NCBI RefSeq assembly: GCF_003369915.1
Contig: NC_046677.1
Span: 13,454,001 to 13,518,000 of the forward strand
DNA from: Drosophila miranda
Lineage: Eukaryota; Arthropoda; Insecta; Diptera; Drosophilidae
Length of the DNA: 64,000 nt
Direction: 5' to 3'
Shown: positions 10,701 to 22,847 of the stretch, one piece after another
Layout of the letters: the number at the start of each line of letters is the position of its first letter
Numbering within the stretch: position 1 is the stretch's first letter
The notes under the pieces: generated by a model
Databases searched by the model: none
Told to the model about the DNA's origin: nothing
What the model saw: the letters and a program-made list of their open reading frames with translations, nothing else
Translations under genes and position numbers: made by a program

Positions 10701-13700
10701 TTTGAAATGTTACAGTGCTCTACAGAGTAGGTGGTTAGCCCACACTTCCATATGGATTTTGAGGGAGAAAACTGTTGTTTTTAGAGGTGAAATACATAAA
10801 GCAGTACAGGAAAGACCAAACAGCGTTTCAATGAGAAGTAATCGTAATGAAATCCATTGTTGTAATGTGTTTATGTACATAGAGAGCGGGTTATTCGTAT
10901 TTTTGGTTGGGTACAGGAATGCTGTATGTAATCTGCATATACCGAAAATGATTTTATCGATTTGCTTAGAGTGTGGTTAGAAGTGTGTATGCCGGTAAAA
11001 GGATCGTAAAGATCGTTTTTTCACCCAAATAAGGAAAATTAGCCATAGAATTATATAATAAATGGTCACTATTTAAATGTCTGTTTGATTCACGCGTTTA
11101 AATACCTGTAATAACGGATTTCTATGATAAATGCCGACAGTTCCAGTTCAATACTCATTTAAATGTATCAGATTAGAGTTTTTATATTTATGAAATTGCT
11201 GTCAATTATTAAGAAGCCCAACTGCCCAAAAAATCCACTGCACTACCTGTCGTGCCCATCAAATTGTACACGAATAATTCAGGCACGCTACATCATGTAC
11301 AAGTACTCGCGACATCAAGATATGCAAAAAATAACAATAAAGGCCTGTATTCTTACGAATACGAAATTAAGATTCAAAGAAAGCGAAAGAATAGGACATT
11401 GAAAGCATGCAAGCAACGCGAATCAGGCATAAAAGAACACAAATTCCAGGCAAAGAAATGTTCAGAAAATGACAATAAAGATGTACATAGCTACGTAACG
11501 TGAAAAGTATCTACATTTTGAAGGGTTTGGCTGGTTGCAAAAGTCATGTAGTACACAGGGCGCGGCGGAGGAATACAGAAAAGTGTAAAGGTTATTCTTA
11601 CCTGCACTTGGAGAGTAGACTTTGAAAGATGGTGCAGCCCTTCTGATCTTTGATGGTCACTATAAACTGGTTGGCCTGCACCACATTGTACTCATAGATG
11701 CCGGGACGCATCTGGAAGCGACAGAACTCGCCCGCAAAGCCCCGTCCAATGGTGCCTCCGCCTATCCCGCCGATGGGCACGCCATAAATCTGCTTTCCGT
11801 TCTCCATGTAGTAGTAGTCCATGTACACTCGACGACCTTCACGCGACACTTTCCAGTAGTAGGCCGCATATCTATTGGGACGAGAGCAGGAGACAGAGTG
11901 AAAAATCAGATTTCAGCTGCTGAAGTTTCCCCATTTCCATTACATTTCCATTTCCCGTGCACAATCGCCATATCGCCCTACCGCCCCAGCGCCAACCCAA
12001 TCCAATTGCCTGCCCCTGACCCCGATGATGTCATAATTGTGTGAGCTTTCCGTTTGGGGAGTCGACATACACACGCACATCGAATGTAACGGCTGTCACA
12101 GCTTAGCGATTCTTCCTCTGTGAAGGTCGGCAAACGTCTCAGTGGTTGACAAAATCAAGTGCAAGGCCCCAGTGACCGTGGCGAGTACTAGGGCCAAAGC
12201 CCCATAGTCACATGATTGTTTCTGAATATATTGCCTTACAATATATTCGGGAATCTCTGGACTGAAGATGCGCACACCTAAGGACTCACGAGTACTAGTA
12301 TCAACAATGCTCATAATGATTTGAGTAAGACTTAAGACTCGTTCGCACAACGTTTAAGCGAAGAGGCACGAATGAATTAGTGGGGCTGAGAGTGAGTGAG
12401 GCCACGCAGATGTCTAGTAGAGCCTATTACAGCTGAGCCTCAAGAGATTTGTAAAGGACTTCTTAAGCATTCTCCGGGTATTTCTATATATTTTTAAGCT
12501 TTAAACAACTACGAGTATCATGGAGTATGGTATAACTCAACCCGATCTTTGTACACAGTCTACATTGTTTTTCGTGGTTCATTGAGGGTTCTGTTTGCCA
12601 TTCGAAACGCACCTCTGGAAGACGCTTTAAACGGCGCAAGCACCCAGACACACCTTTTGCGTCAACCGTTTAGAATTTTAATGGGACGAATATTCCGGTG
12701 TACAGGTACATTTAATTTTTATTGGGTGTTCAAATGGCTATCACAATAAAATACGGAGATTCACTACTGGCAGTCCTTTTAAATTCATGCTCGGCCTTCA
12801 CAAACGCAGCAAAAGCCCAACAGGATAAGCGACGGAAAGGTGCACTTTAATGTCTTTTATCCAATTATCCAATTTTCCGAGTATTCAATTAAAGAGATAT
12901 TCTGTATTCACATCCCACAGACAGTTTCAGAACGCTGCATATTTTCCCATTTAAAATAATTAACGAAATGGGAAAATTGCTGAACGAGGAAATGTATGAA
13001 GATGGCAGTGGTTTCAAGCCAATTGGGTGGGAGCCCGTGACTCTTTAATTACCCCAAAGACATAGTGCAAACTCGATAAAGAGAACTAAGCGCCTTCGTG
13101 CTATGATAGGATTATGAATAAATGTGAATGTAACATCGTTATGACAGACCAACAAAATCAGGATTTGTCACTCATCGAAGGAGTTCCATCCATCCAATTC
13201 CATCTTTAGAGATGCCCTCATACGTATCTTCAAATTTGAATTATTTGAATGATAAATTATTACAGCGGTCCGACAAATCGTATCTCAAATGTTTAAATAT
13301 TTACAAGTACTTGGTACAAATCAGCGATGCCGCGCTGTTACTCAGTAAATTCGATAGCGTAAGATAAATAACTAATATTTGTAGAACCGGAGGAGCAGTT
13401 GTGTAGTACACTTTCCTATCCCTCCCGAGATTGTTCACTCTGTCGGAGTGTCCTCGTTTTGGAGCGTGCACTGGTCCGTCTTGGCTCTATGGAGTAGTCT
13501 CCTGACGGCCATTGAAACTGCAGGGAAAGTGTAGAACTTTCTAAGTACACATTTGTTTAAGCCTAAAACACTGTATAGCGCTACAAATTTAATGCTCTCT
13601 TCTCGAAGCAAGAGTTTCAAAGTCATCCGAAAACAAAACTGGAAATTTCACAATCCTTAAAATATAAAACATTGCTGGTTTGGACAGCCTCTCATACGCA

Positions 13701-16700
13701 TGTCGTATGAGAGAGATCGGAGCTGCGATCGTTTAGCGCGGAGAAATATCCGCATCGCCAGCCCCGGCGAGATCGCAACTCGGGAAAGATTTCATCTGTG
13801 GTGCTTGAGTGGGACGATTCTGCCCGTCGACTGCGAAGATTCTAAGACCCTCAGCCTCCTCCTCCTGCAGTGTCGAGGCCAGGAGCTGGGACACAAACTC
13901 GGCCCGGTGGGCTAGGAACGCGTTCTGCTCCGGGGACTCCCGCGTTGCGTGGGAAAGAAAGGGACTGCAGAGGTACCGGGTGTCCCGCTTCTCCTGTGGG
14001 GGCGGCTTCTCCATGGAGGTCATCAGGCTCTTGATCATAGCTTCGTTCAAGCTCTGGGTGAAGGCGTCATGGTCTTCGAGGGGCAGTGTGGCACCCGAGT
14101 CAAGTGGCGTCGGAACAGGTGGATCGTGCGTGGCGGTCATCGGTGGTGCCGCGCTGAAAGCTGGCAGATCAGTCATCTGGTGGGGCAGACCGATCCCAGA
14201 CTCAGGAAACGCATCCGCAACGAAAAAGCTTCGACCTGTTTCGTGGGAAAAGTATCGCCTGCCTGGTGCCAGGCCGTTGTGGAACAGAGGGCTCTGCCCA
14301 AACACTGGAGTCCTGGGCCGACTGGGTCGGCTGGTCGGGACCGGGGTGGTCCCAAAGTAGCGCATCATGTCGTTCATCATTTGGTGGCTCGGGAGCGACG
14401 AGACGGGCGGTGCCTGTTGGGATTCATTTGACGGGGCTGGGTAGCTCGAGTTTTCAAAATTTTCCTCTTCGATTGTGCGCAAATTGAAGCTGAGCCCCCC
14501 TGGAGCTCTGAGGACACTTCGTCGTCTGCCAGACACTCCTCCACGAGTGGTCACATCAGGGACTTCCTCCGACCCTGATGCGGGCCGACGTAGCACGACC
14601 CGTCGATCCACGGCCGCATCGCCAAACACCGTCTGTGTTTTTGATGACTCCCTCCGGTAGCTGCCGTCGGGATTGAGTGGCTCCAGTCGGAGGACCAGGG
14701 TGCTCTCAGTGTGGTTCATCTGCTCGTTGCGCGAGTTTGCAGCTGCCGTCATGGCGGCCAGCTGCTCGTTCTCGAGAAACATGCGGGAGGCCTGTTGCTG
14801 CTCGAACAAGGTGATCATGGTGGAGACCAGCAGTGGGCTGGCGTTGGGGTGCATTCCCGAGATGTGCTCCAGGAACGTGGCCTCGTTGAAGCCCCACTGC
14901 TTGCAGTAGGGGCACCTGTAGCTCTGCGGGGGGTCACTGCTGATGTACTCCCCCTCGAAGTAGAGCTCCACATCGGCCGGGGTGTACACACACTTCACCG
15001 GATGGTCGAACAGATGGCTCTCTGTGGTGAAGTCCAGGTCATAGCAGTCCGCACAGATGTCGAAGTTCGGGCAGCTCAGGCAGCGGTAGCAGCGTCCTGT
15101 GAACCCCATCTTTCTGCATCCCCTGCATACGACATTCTCGTGGCGATTCATCTTCCTAAGCGGTGGGCCTGAAGATCAGTGCTGGCTGTAGGACACCAGA
15201 ACTTACCCTTTAGGGGTTCCCTCTTTATCAACAATGCAAAACGTTCGCTCGCCTTCGAATGAGAATTACTGAGACTGGCTCACCAGAGCATGTGACTCTC
15301 GACTGATATATGAATATATATTTAAAGGCTGACTTTATGGCTGAATTTGAAGCATATGTTTCGATTACTTGTTGTCCAGAAACTGCCCAATTCTACCCGA
15401 AAATCTAGTCAAAAAGATCGTATGACAATCCCTTCGCAGGCGCTTTCGATTCTGTTTATAGGGGAGTTCAAAAATTTAAAAATTACTAATTTCTACATAT
15501 ATTTGGGGTGAGTTTGGCATTCCCAATTCGATCGTTTGTCGAACGAATTCTCCTTATTACACAGTTGGTAAAAGAGTTGACTGGCATTACAATCGACATT
15601 AAACTTAAGTCTGAACATTCCTTATCGCCATTCTGTGTGTTTAATCAGCAAAACTTTCGCAAGCCAGATGCTTCAGTCCAAGGCTTCTGCCATGGCACGA
15701 AAATAGTTTTTAATTGAGTTAGAACCCCGCCGAAAGGCCCAGCCTGTCCCGAATCTAGCCACATTTCGCTGCCATGTAAATTTTTTTGGGTGGGGGGGCA
15801 GAAGCTTTTCTGTTCCACACAATTTGTGAAATTGCAGGCGAGGAGTTGGTGCTGGGGTCAGCGTGGGTCAAGTGACGTCAAGGTGCAAATGGGGCAGGAT
15901 GGCGCGGCGACAGGGAGAGGGGCACAAATTGCTTGTGGCAAGTAACAAATGAAGTTGGTCGGACCAGCATTGGGGGTTGGGGTACTATGTACACGGATGG
16001 ATTGCCGTCTCCAATGAATGCACAACTTTGTTGTTGTCTGGGAAATCGGATAAGTTCTTGCGGGTTGGGGTCAAATTTGTTGAAGGAACGTGGACAGGGG
16101 ATTGTCAAGAAGCAAAGGTGGTAAATAAGATGAAGTCCGTCCACAGCCGAAGCAGAAGATTACAGAAGTTTGTTCCATGAAGTGTTCGTGTCTTTTAAAC
16201 TAACTAATTCCGAGTGAGGTCATTGCACATTTTATCCTCATGCCCTCTCGACACAGAGCCCATCAGATTTAGTCACAGTAAATGTATTTCCATTCCTCCC
16301 CACCATTCAGCGCTGGACCCGCACTGGAAAAGTCTATAAATATCAAATCTCCAATCTAAAGTCGCCATTCAACCAACGGAAAAATAACACAGTACTGGGC
16401 GCAAATCAAAAATAAACAAAATGCGACAAGTTGAGAGCAAAACCCAGGAGGGACTCCGACTCCGACTCAGTCTTGAAGAGGCTTCAAACTCCTCAAACTA
16501 CAATGTTTTCCCCTAGGGAGCTCGCTTATGTCCTACCATGCAGAATATTCTCCTCTCTCGTCACAGAAATGCTTCGTCAGCGGTGACGGGGGAAAATGCC
16601 TTAACATGGAAAAACAATGAGGAAAGTGCTCCGTCTGCATAGGCGTACAACTTGAATGCATGGAGAGGGAAAATACGTAAAGGAAAATTAAATTTTTTAT

Positions 16701-19700
16701 TTTTTCCAGTTTCCATTTTCCATTTGGAAGTGCACATGCCAGGGGGCTGTGAGCTTTCTGTTTCCATTCCCACTCGCAGATTTCTTTCCACAGACACTGA
16801 AGACGCTCCTTGCTTATCGGATGGCTCAAGGAGGAGCTCAAGCAGGGCATATGCACACATCTCGTTGGGAGCTGTGCCAAAAGCGTTTGATGTGTGACAG
16901 ACATGCTGGATGGGGTCTGAATAGCAGGGTTGGGTTTATGCTTTTCCCGGCTGGCGCCAGGCACTCTGCTCTGCTTTCACATAATTTGTTTTGGGGCAAA
17001 GACGCTGCTGCTGAATCGGATTGGAATTGGGTGAAAAGTAGTTGGCAATCAGGAAACGGAAATTGTGGGAACTGTGTCAAAATACAGATCAAAATTAAAA
17101 ATTCCAAAACATACAAAAATCTTTGTTAAATATTTTCGGTAGAAAAAAAAACACGCAACATTTTCAGTACAAAAAGAAATGGAAAAAGTTTCCATCTAAA
17201 AACAAAAATGCCCAACAACTCACGAGTGCAATATTTTCCGAGCGGCCTGACAATCCACACCTGCGAGCGGTATCCGCGTCAAAGGCAAACGGAGTTCTAC
17301 CGCACACCCGAGCCGCGCTCCTCGGCCCAGGGCCAGACGGCGGAACATGACGCAGAACGATTGAATCGTCCACCCGGTCCTGAGGCAACGGTACAGAGTC
17401 CCCGGATCCAGCCAGCGCGAAACTCGGAAACACGAGCATTTCGCAATAGCTATTTTTCCTAGTGCGGCGAATGGGAGGCACATCCACCTGATGCTTGAAG
17501 AAATGCTTAGCCTTTTTGTAACATTCTTTGGAAATGAAGCTTAAGAACGGAAAAAGTTACGTTGAACTCGAGCAAGAGCTCGAGGCATTCAAATTGAAAG
17601 CCTGAAAGGAGGACAGACCCGTATCTCCTTCAATATTGCTCATGTGAAATAAAGGGCTTTTGCTGGTTAATACAGGAGACTTTGTTTTAGTCTCTTTTCG
17701 ACTAAGCGCCTGCCCATTGCAGCACAAAAAGCATTACGGAGATCAGATCTCTGAACCTATCGCAGCTGGTTGCTATTGTTGTCCCTCCCCTTAATCGCTG
17801 TATCCCTCTTTTCTTATCGTTCGTCACTGGCGAGAGCTGCGAGGGAGGCACCGATAGTCATCGCAAGCACGAGCTCCGTCGTCTGGCACCGTTGGCCATG
17901 GCATTACAAATCGAAATAAAACAAATTACTTAATCGAAAGCTTCTTGTTGTTGTGATTAATCAAATCAATCGAGTTACGCTTCTGAAGAAGACCAGTGGC
18001 TCAACAGTCTCTTTTCAAAAAGCAATATGATGACAGTTTCCAAAACTAGGCAGAATTTATAATTAAAGATTCAGAGATTATTATGGTTATATCTGCAGAA
18101 GAACAAAAACGGAACGGCCACAAGAAAGTTCACAAATATTACTCTCAATGGATCGGATTGTAGTACACACAATATAGCCTTATCAATCGAATACGAGAAT
18201 TCTCTCAGGCTAGTCAACCTTCATTGGACTTCTCTAATCGCTCCTTGACTTATATGTGTGGTCGAGTATAAATATTTAATCGGAAAAAAGAGGGAGTTAT
18301 AGATAATGGTCCACAGGAAATGTGCAAGTAGTTCTCTGGATTTGTAATACTTATAAGCCAGGTCAGTGCTGGAGTTTTGCATTTAATCGTAGGGCCTATT
18401 TTACGACTTTTATGGTGATCTCATTGATGCAGTCATAGGTTATCAGTCAGCCAGATAAATGTTGCCTAAAAGGTATTCACTTATTAAAATAGAAGAGCTA
18501 TCAACCCAGATTACTTTCCACACCTCTTGATAATGCTATAACATCAGACCTGGTCTGATACCTGCCGGCATGAGGCTCGTAGTAGCCAACAGTTTTACGA
18601 CTCCCTCCCTACAGTGGGGAACGAGCGTGTTATGCTACTCGTATCTCTCTGTGAGGGTAAACCATTGTGCAACGTCATGGAAATCAAAAGTGAGCTTTCA
18701 AAAATGCCTTTAGATAAGAGAAAGGTTCGTGGAATTCCCACAAGAACAGAGACTTTCGTTGGTGAATAATGATTTTTAGAAGTACGAAACGATATCGGAT
18801 ATATTGCAGTCGGAGAGTGGCGATGGGAACTTTTTGGCCAAGAAATTAGATGCGAGCAAGCGCTTTTCTGCGGAACTTCAAGAGGGGAAATGTTTTTTTA
18901 ACAAGAGTTGGGTATGAAGTGGTGCCGATATATCGAATGACTTCTGTGTGCATGGATGAGTATTGTTCAAACTATAAATATACGGTACACTTTTGTTGTA
19001 AGCGGATTATTAAGGCTATCAATCACAACCCACCGCAGGCACCTATCAATATTAACTGATAAGCAAGCTGCTGCCATATTTGGAGATTATAAAATACCTT
19101 TGAGCACAGGCAGGCAGGGGCACAATCAATTCGAGTTCCCCAAACACACGTCAAACAAATGAAATCAATGCTTAGTCACACCCTAACAAACAAATCAGCT
19201 GTGTACTTTTAAAACTTTAATAACATTTCAAGTTCCCTGATTCATATACTAAGCTGAACGACGACCAATATTTGGCACAGAAGAGTTCAGGGCACTCCGT
19301 TCTGCATGGAATAGTTTGTTAGGTCAGTTAATGCTGTGATTCCCGGCAAGAAAAATACGAGAATGTGCTATGCTGAAGAAACTCCTGTCAACCCTCTCAC
19401 GCTCTCTGGGAAAAGGCAGCTCAAAAAGTTAGCTCTTATGGGTGTGTGGGTTCTTTTTGTTTGTTCGTAGCTCCGAAAATGTGGCCGGGACACGCAAACA
19501 GGACGCCCAACTTGGCGCCAATGCGGGCAGACAGAAGGTGAGGTGGGGAGGTCTTGCGGCTAACGCCAACATTGGTACGAGTTTGGCTATTCATACCATA
19601 ATTATTTTATATTCAAAGATGAAATATATCTATGAGGATACATTAATAAGAGAACGCAAAAGAGTCTTAGCACTCTTCAACAAGATGGTTCCATTGGGGC

Positions 19701-20439
19701 AAAGAGATACTCCACTTTGTGGCTTTTTCTAGGATGTTTTTAATCATAAACTTTCAATGAACATCGCCCTGAACGCAAATGTAGATTGCCCCTTACGTTA
19801 TCTATAGAAGCATAAGCTCCATCTATCCCCACACGCTCCACTTCAGTCCCTCGCGTGTTGGTGTCCTCTTAGCCTGTCCCGCTGCCGTTTTTAATGTCAT
19901 TAAGCTGGCAACGAGACCACAATGGAATCCAATTTACGAGTCGAGCCTACTGTGTATCTGTGTGTTGGCCAGGTCCTGGCGCTATATTTGGCACGCAAAG
20001 GCCCGCGGGAGAGGGTCCTGCCCCGCTCGGTGTCACTCCTGTTGGGGTATTCTTGGGACCGGTTATTGATTTCGCATTATTGTGCCTCGATTAATTATGT
20101 ATGAACGTATCGGTCCGCCCCTGCTCCACCCCCCAACAGCATCAGCATCACTATCAGAATCAGAAAACAGTGTACACATATATCGCACCTGCAGACAAGG
20201 GGAACCAAGGGCAGCGTTTGCCGGATGGATGCCCGGACATTTTGGATCCTCCGCTCAGGCCACGCATGACCGAACTTCAGCTTGAGGCCGTAGCGCGGCA
20301 CGGCCGTGATCTCGTTGGGCTCGTCGGCACTCGCCTCCTTCTTCTCTTCCTCCGCCCGATTAAGCTTTTCGTCGAAAACGGCATTCCTATTGCCCAGCAC
20401 TGTTGGCGCTGCTTCTGCTGTTTCGCCGGTTGCTGCCAT
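7764..20439 (-). CDS. CG33090: Non-lysosomal glucosylceramidase (GBA2 homologue, GH116)
   Basis: Seven exons in transcript order: 20439-20189, 11871-11602, 10267-9750, 9678-9423, 9364-8991, 8926-8693 and 8623-7764. All phases agree and the product is 920 residues. GBA2 hydrolyses glucosylceramide on the cytosolic face of ER/Golgi membranes. The N-terminal beta-sandwich domain begins with [18 protein letters not shown], then [17 protein letters not shown]. The catalytic domain carries [18 protein letters not shown], with the likely nucleophile Glu, and DQTYDSW, with the likely acid/base Asp. It ends [14 protein letters not shown], as in human GBA2. A lysine/serine/glutamine-rich insertion (about [14 protein letters not shown]) after YRDYY lengthens this copy relative to mammals. 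Intron 5 is GC-AG and exon 3 has a NAGNAG acceptor. Intron 1 is 8.3 kb and hosts a nested gene. Confidence 0.93.
8927..8990 (-). other. CG33090: GC-AG intron (intron 5) of the GBA2 homologue
   Basis: On the minus strand exon 5 ends GATGAAG and the intron starts GCAGGT. The 64-base intron ends TTTTGTTGCAG. Only this junction keeps frame and yields [18 protein letters not shown], matching GDPDDEPW in GBA2. The GT five bases further on is out of frame with the next exon. Confidence 0.8.
10268..11601 (-). other. CG33090: Intron 2 of the GBA2 homologue
   Basis: About 1.3 kb between donor GTAAGAATA (starting 11601) and acceptor CCAATTGCAG. The longer upstream ORF reading to 10425 is intronic, because exon 3 homology starts only after the acceptor. 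The sequence is AT-rich with no feature recognised. Confidence 0.7.
13733..15151 (-). CDS. KCMF1-like ZZ/Di19 zinc-finger protein, intronless, nested
   Basis: A single 472-codon ORF. Residues 9-50 form a ZZ finger with ligands C9, C12, C24, C27, C33, C36, H46 and H50. Residues 80-101 form the first Di19-type C2H2 finger (CPYCKQWGF...H96...H101). This order and the start [12 protein letters not shown] match KCMF1, an E3 ubiquitin ligase component acting with UBR4. In KCMF1 a second finger (CPIC...H...H) follows; here that stretch is replaced by a helical, glutamine-containing sequence. The remaining roughly 350 residues are low-complexity, proline- and serine-rich. It has no introns and lies inside, and in the same orientation as, GBA2 intron 1. 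Drosophila has several KCMF1 paralogues; this could be a retrogene such as CG15286, but I cannot confirm which. Ligase activity is inferred only. Confidence 0.85.
   Translation of the reverse strand: MNRHENVVCRGCRKMGFTGRCYRCLSCPNFDICADCYDLDFTTESHLFDHPVKCVYTPADVELYFEGEYISSDPPQSYRCPYCKQWGFNEATFLEHISGMHPNASPLLVSTMITLFEQQQASRMFLENEQLAAMTAAANSRNEQMNHTESTLVLRLEPLNPDGSYRRESSKTQTVFGDAAVDRRVVLRRPASGSEEVPDVTTRGGVSGRRRSVLRAPGGLSFNLRTIEEENFENSSYPAPSNESQQAPPVSSLPSHQMMNDMMRYFGTTPVPTSRPSRPRTPVFGQSPLFHNGLAPGRRYFSHETGRSFFVADAFPESGIGLPHQMTDLPAFSAAPPMTATHDPPVPTPLDSGATLPLEDHDAFTQSLNEAMIKSLMTSMEKPPPQEKRDTRYLCSPFLSHATRESPEQNAFLAHRAEFVSQLLASTLQEEEAEGLRIFAVDGQNRPTQAPQMKSFPSCDLAGAGDADISPR
17208..17487. other. GC-richer island with overlapping ORFs on both strands
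   Basis: About 270 bases of balanced, CpG-containing sequence inside an AT-rich intron. An 84-codon plus-strand ORF (17208-17462) and 87- and 107-codon minus-strand ORFs (17220-17483, 17164-17487) overlap. None resembles a known family. It may be a conserved regulatory block or an unrecognised small exon. Confidence 0.2.
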
Positions 20440-21455
20440 TGCTTGTGACTCGATTAGTGCGCCTGCGACAGGTTAGTTTTTTAGTAGCTTTAATTAAGTA
20501 CCATGCAAGGCATATTATGCCTCAATGGAATTAGTTAGAGAGCACTAGTGCAACGAAAACACTCGGCTGGACAGCAAGAAGATTCTGTTTTATTTATTTT
20601 GTCTCGCCTTCCCCGTTCGTTGCGCTTTCGTATTTTTTAACTTTGTTTATTTACAAAAACACAACGAAATTGGACGCGTGTGCTTCGCTCTCAACCCGGT
20701 GCCGTTCTAGTTAGTTATTGGACGCGACTAAAATTAGTTCTGGCGGCGGAATAAAGTGAATACCGATAAACCGAACTTAGCCCACGCAAACCCCCTTTAG
20801 TTAAACAAGATAACAACTTGGGCTAAACCGCAGAAAATATACTAATAATTATAATAATAGTAATTAATCTTGTAGGTCCATCCTATCCCTTATCTTTGCT
20901 TAAAAAAGGACCCCGATGTGTTCCACCTAAACTGCGCTAACATTCTTCAAGATTCATAATTTTTGTGGAGAGTATTTTAATACCCACTGGTCGACAATGG
21001 GTTAATCGTTCCCGTCATGATTAGAAATCATATTCCTCGATTCGGATTTTCGGCGTAGGATAACAAGCTAGCTAAGACCTTCAGATCTGAACAAGTAATT
21101 TTATCAGATAAATGCATCAATTTTCTACAATATTTTTGTGATGAAAAAACCCAACACGAAAGCGACAAACAATCTCGCCAAACTGCTACCGATACTATCG
21201 ACTGGATACGATCAGTGCGCGCCAAAGAGAAGTTGTTTAAAAGTGAATGAGTGAGAGATATAAGTATGCAGAAATGAAGTTTAATAATTGTTTAAATTGA
21301 TTAAATATACAATTATATTTCGACGTCAAAATATATTTAATAAAAGGGCCGGGCAGGCTGTTTGCCAGATAAAGTTCGATTGGCAAAGCATTGATATACC
21401 GAAATCGGTCTTAGCTACAGGAAGGTTGTGCTCAATTTTGCGTACCCATTAAGAG

Positions 21456-21522
21456 TTATGAGCTTATGACATTAGGCTTTGCTAACTAACTAATGGCCGA
21501 TGACATTACACTAAGTCAACTG
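21456..21522 (+). repeat. Dispersed repeat, copy 1
   Basis: Begins TTATGAGCTTATGACATTA, then TTGCTAACTAACTAATGGCC, then GATGACATTACA and a CTAAGTCAACTG tail. The same word order recurs at 42567-42633. Each copy contains the sub-unit TGACATTA twice. The transposon family is unknown. Confidence 0.6.
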
Positions 21523-21950
21523 AAACATTGGAGGTGAGTCCCAACATTAATATAGCGTATATATATATATGTATTTTATCTCTTTCGAAAATCGTTTAGC
21601 TGCTACTGCATGGAATAAGCCGTATATTGACTTTAAAGCTGCCTATGTCAGCATATCAGAATTGCAAAGTTCATTACAACGAGATGTAATACACATATGG
21701 TTATTGAAATAAAAACCTTTTTTTTTAAATATATTAAATATATATATATATGTAAAAAATATTCATGCTCAGTAAAAGAATTCATTAAAAATTTGTAAAG
21801 TGCCAAATATATCAGAAAAAGTCGGTTTGGTTTGTAGAGTAAGAGTGGTGTCTCCTCCGGCAGACGCCGTTAATATTAAAGAGAGACAGAAAATCAGTCT
21901 GCGCGTGTCGTCGGGCGCTGCGCAGCCACTGAAAATTTGTTCCTTTTGGC

Positions 21951-21985
21951 TATAAAAATGATCTCATGTGATTCAAATTCACAAT
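21951..21985 (+). promoter_or_regulatory. Putative TATA promoter upstream of the nardilysin-like gene
   Basis: TATAAAAA at 21951-21958 follows a GC-rich stretch. An initiator-like TCACAA around 21979-21984 is placed about 30 bases downstream. It points toward the nardilysin-like ATG at 22848, but 0.9 kb separates them, so the link is weak. Confidence 0.3.
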
Positions 21986-22847
21986 TCATATCTGGTAGAT
22001 AGAATCATTCTCTAAGATTGTGGGTAGTCTCTGAGATCTGGGCGCCTATTTTTAGCGATGGGCAAAGGTTCTTTGTGGGGGCGGAAGGCGGCGTATGTTT
22101 GAAATACACTTGTAACAGTGTCATATCACAGAAGACTAGATACAAAATATAAATCCAATATACCCCTTTACTCATTTTAGGTATCGGGTATAGAAATACT
22201 AGATCTAACCTGAAATATCCTAATATGGCAGAACTCAACTTTAAATTGCGCGGACTGTTGCCTATTTGTATTAATAGTAGACCAGTTCTTAGTATTATTT
22301 GGAGGAAAAACGAGTTGATGGAAAACTATTCCTAGGGAATCTAAGGAACCAAGACAATTCTTTCTTTTCAACTAAACGGTAAGCCGTCTTTGCATATCCT
22401 AGAACTACGAGCTCGCATGGAACCATAGTTTATTATCTTATCTTAATATTTGTACCAAAACAATTTTATTCAACAAGCACAGCCTATTCAGAACAGCCAA
22501 TATTATTTCAGAGTAATAGTAAATCATCGTTGTTACCTGTCACAACAAAGACTACATCTACATTTTACATCTGGTCTCGGTGCCTTTTCTAGTGTGATAC
22601 GATATACTGAAATACGATACGACTTTAAGTCAATCGATGGTTCTGAGCGATCGATACTATCGCAAGAACGGAACGCCACCACTGAAAGTTGTCTCCCGCC
22701 ATTTCCTCCATATTGGTTTTTTGTGAAGTTGGCGTTGGCGGATTTTATAATATCAAACCCAATTAACTAATCGAAACTAATTAAAATAAAACTCGCATTT
22801 AGGTCCAACGTATAGTTAAGCACTGTGTCATTAGACGACACATTATA

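Larger units (their letters stand above)
11872..20188 (-). other. CG33090: Intron 1 of the GBA2 homologue (8.3 kb)
   Basis: Donor GTGCGATAT (20188) and acceptor CCCAATAG (11872) join AG+A as an arginine codon between PLVC and YAAYYWKV. The intron contains the KCMF1-like gene at 13733-15151. Of the remainder, 11872-13732 and 15152-20188 are mostly AT-rich. A GC-richer block sits at about 17210-17470. No further gene could be supported. Confidence 0.8.
20440..22847. other. Divergent intergenic region, GBA2 homologue to nardilysin-like gene
   Basis: Contains the upstream region of the GBA2 gene (leftward), a repeat copy at 21456-21522 and a TATA promoter at 21951 pointing right. The rest is AT-rich with short simple repeats such as (TA)n near 21560 and 21735. 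No ORF has coding character. Confidence 0.5.

Noticed and set aside
12096..12350. 84-codon minus-strand ORF in GBA2 intron 1
   Set aside because: Composition is protein-like, but there is no homology, no clear promoter and no fitting splice to neighbouring exons; kept as unsupported.
16533..16964. 143-codon minus-strand ORF in GBA2 intron 1
   Set aside because: Low-complexity reading of T/C-rich intron sequence, with a competing overlapping ORF on the opposite strand.
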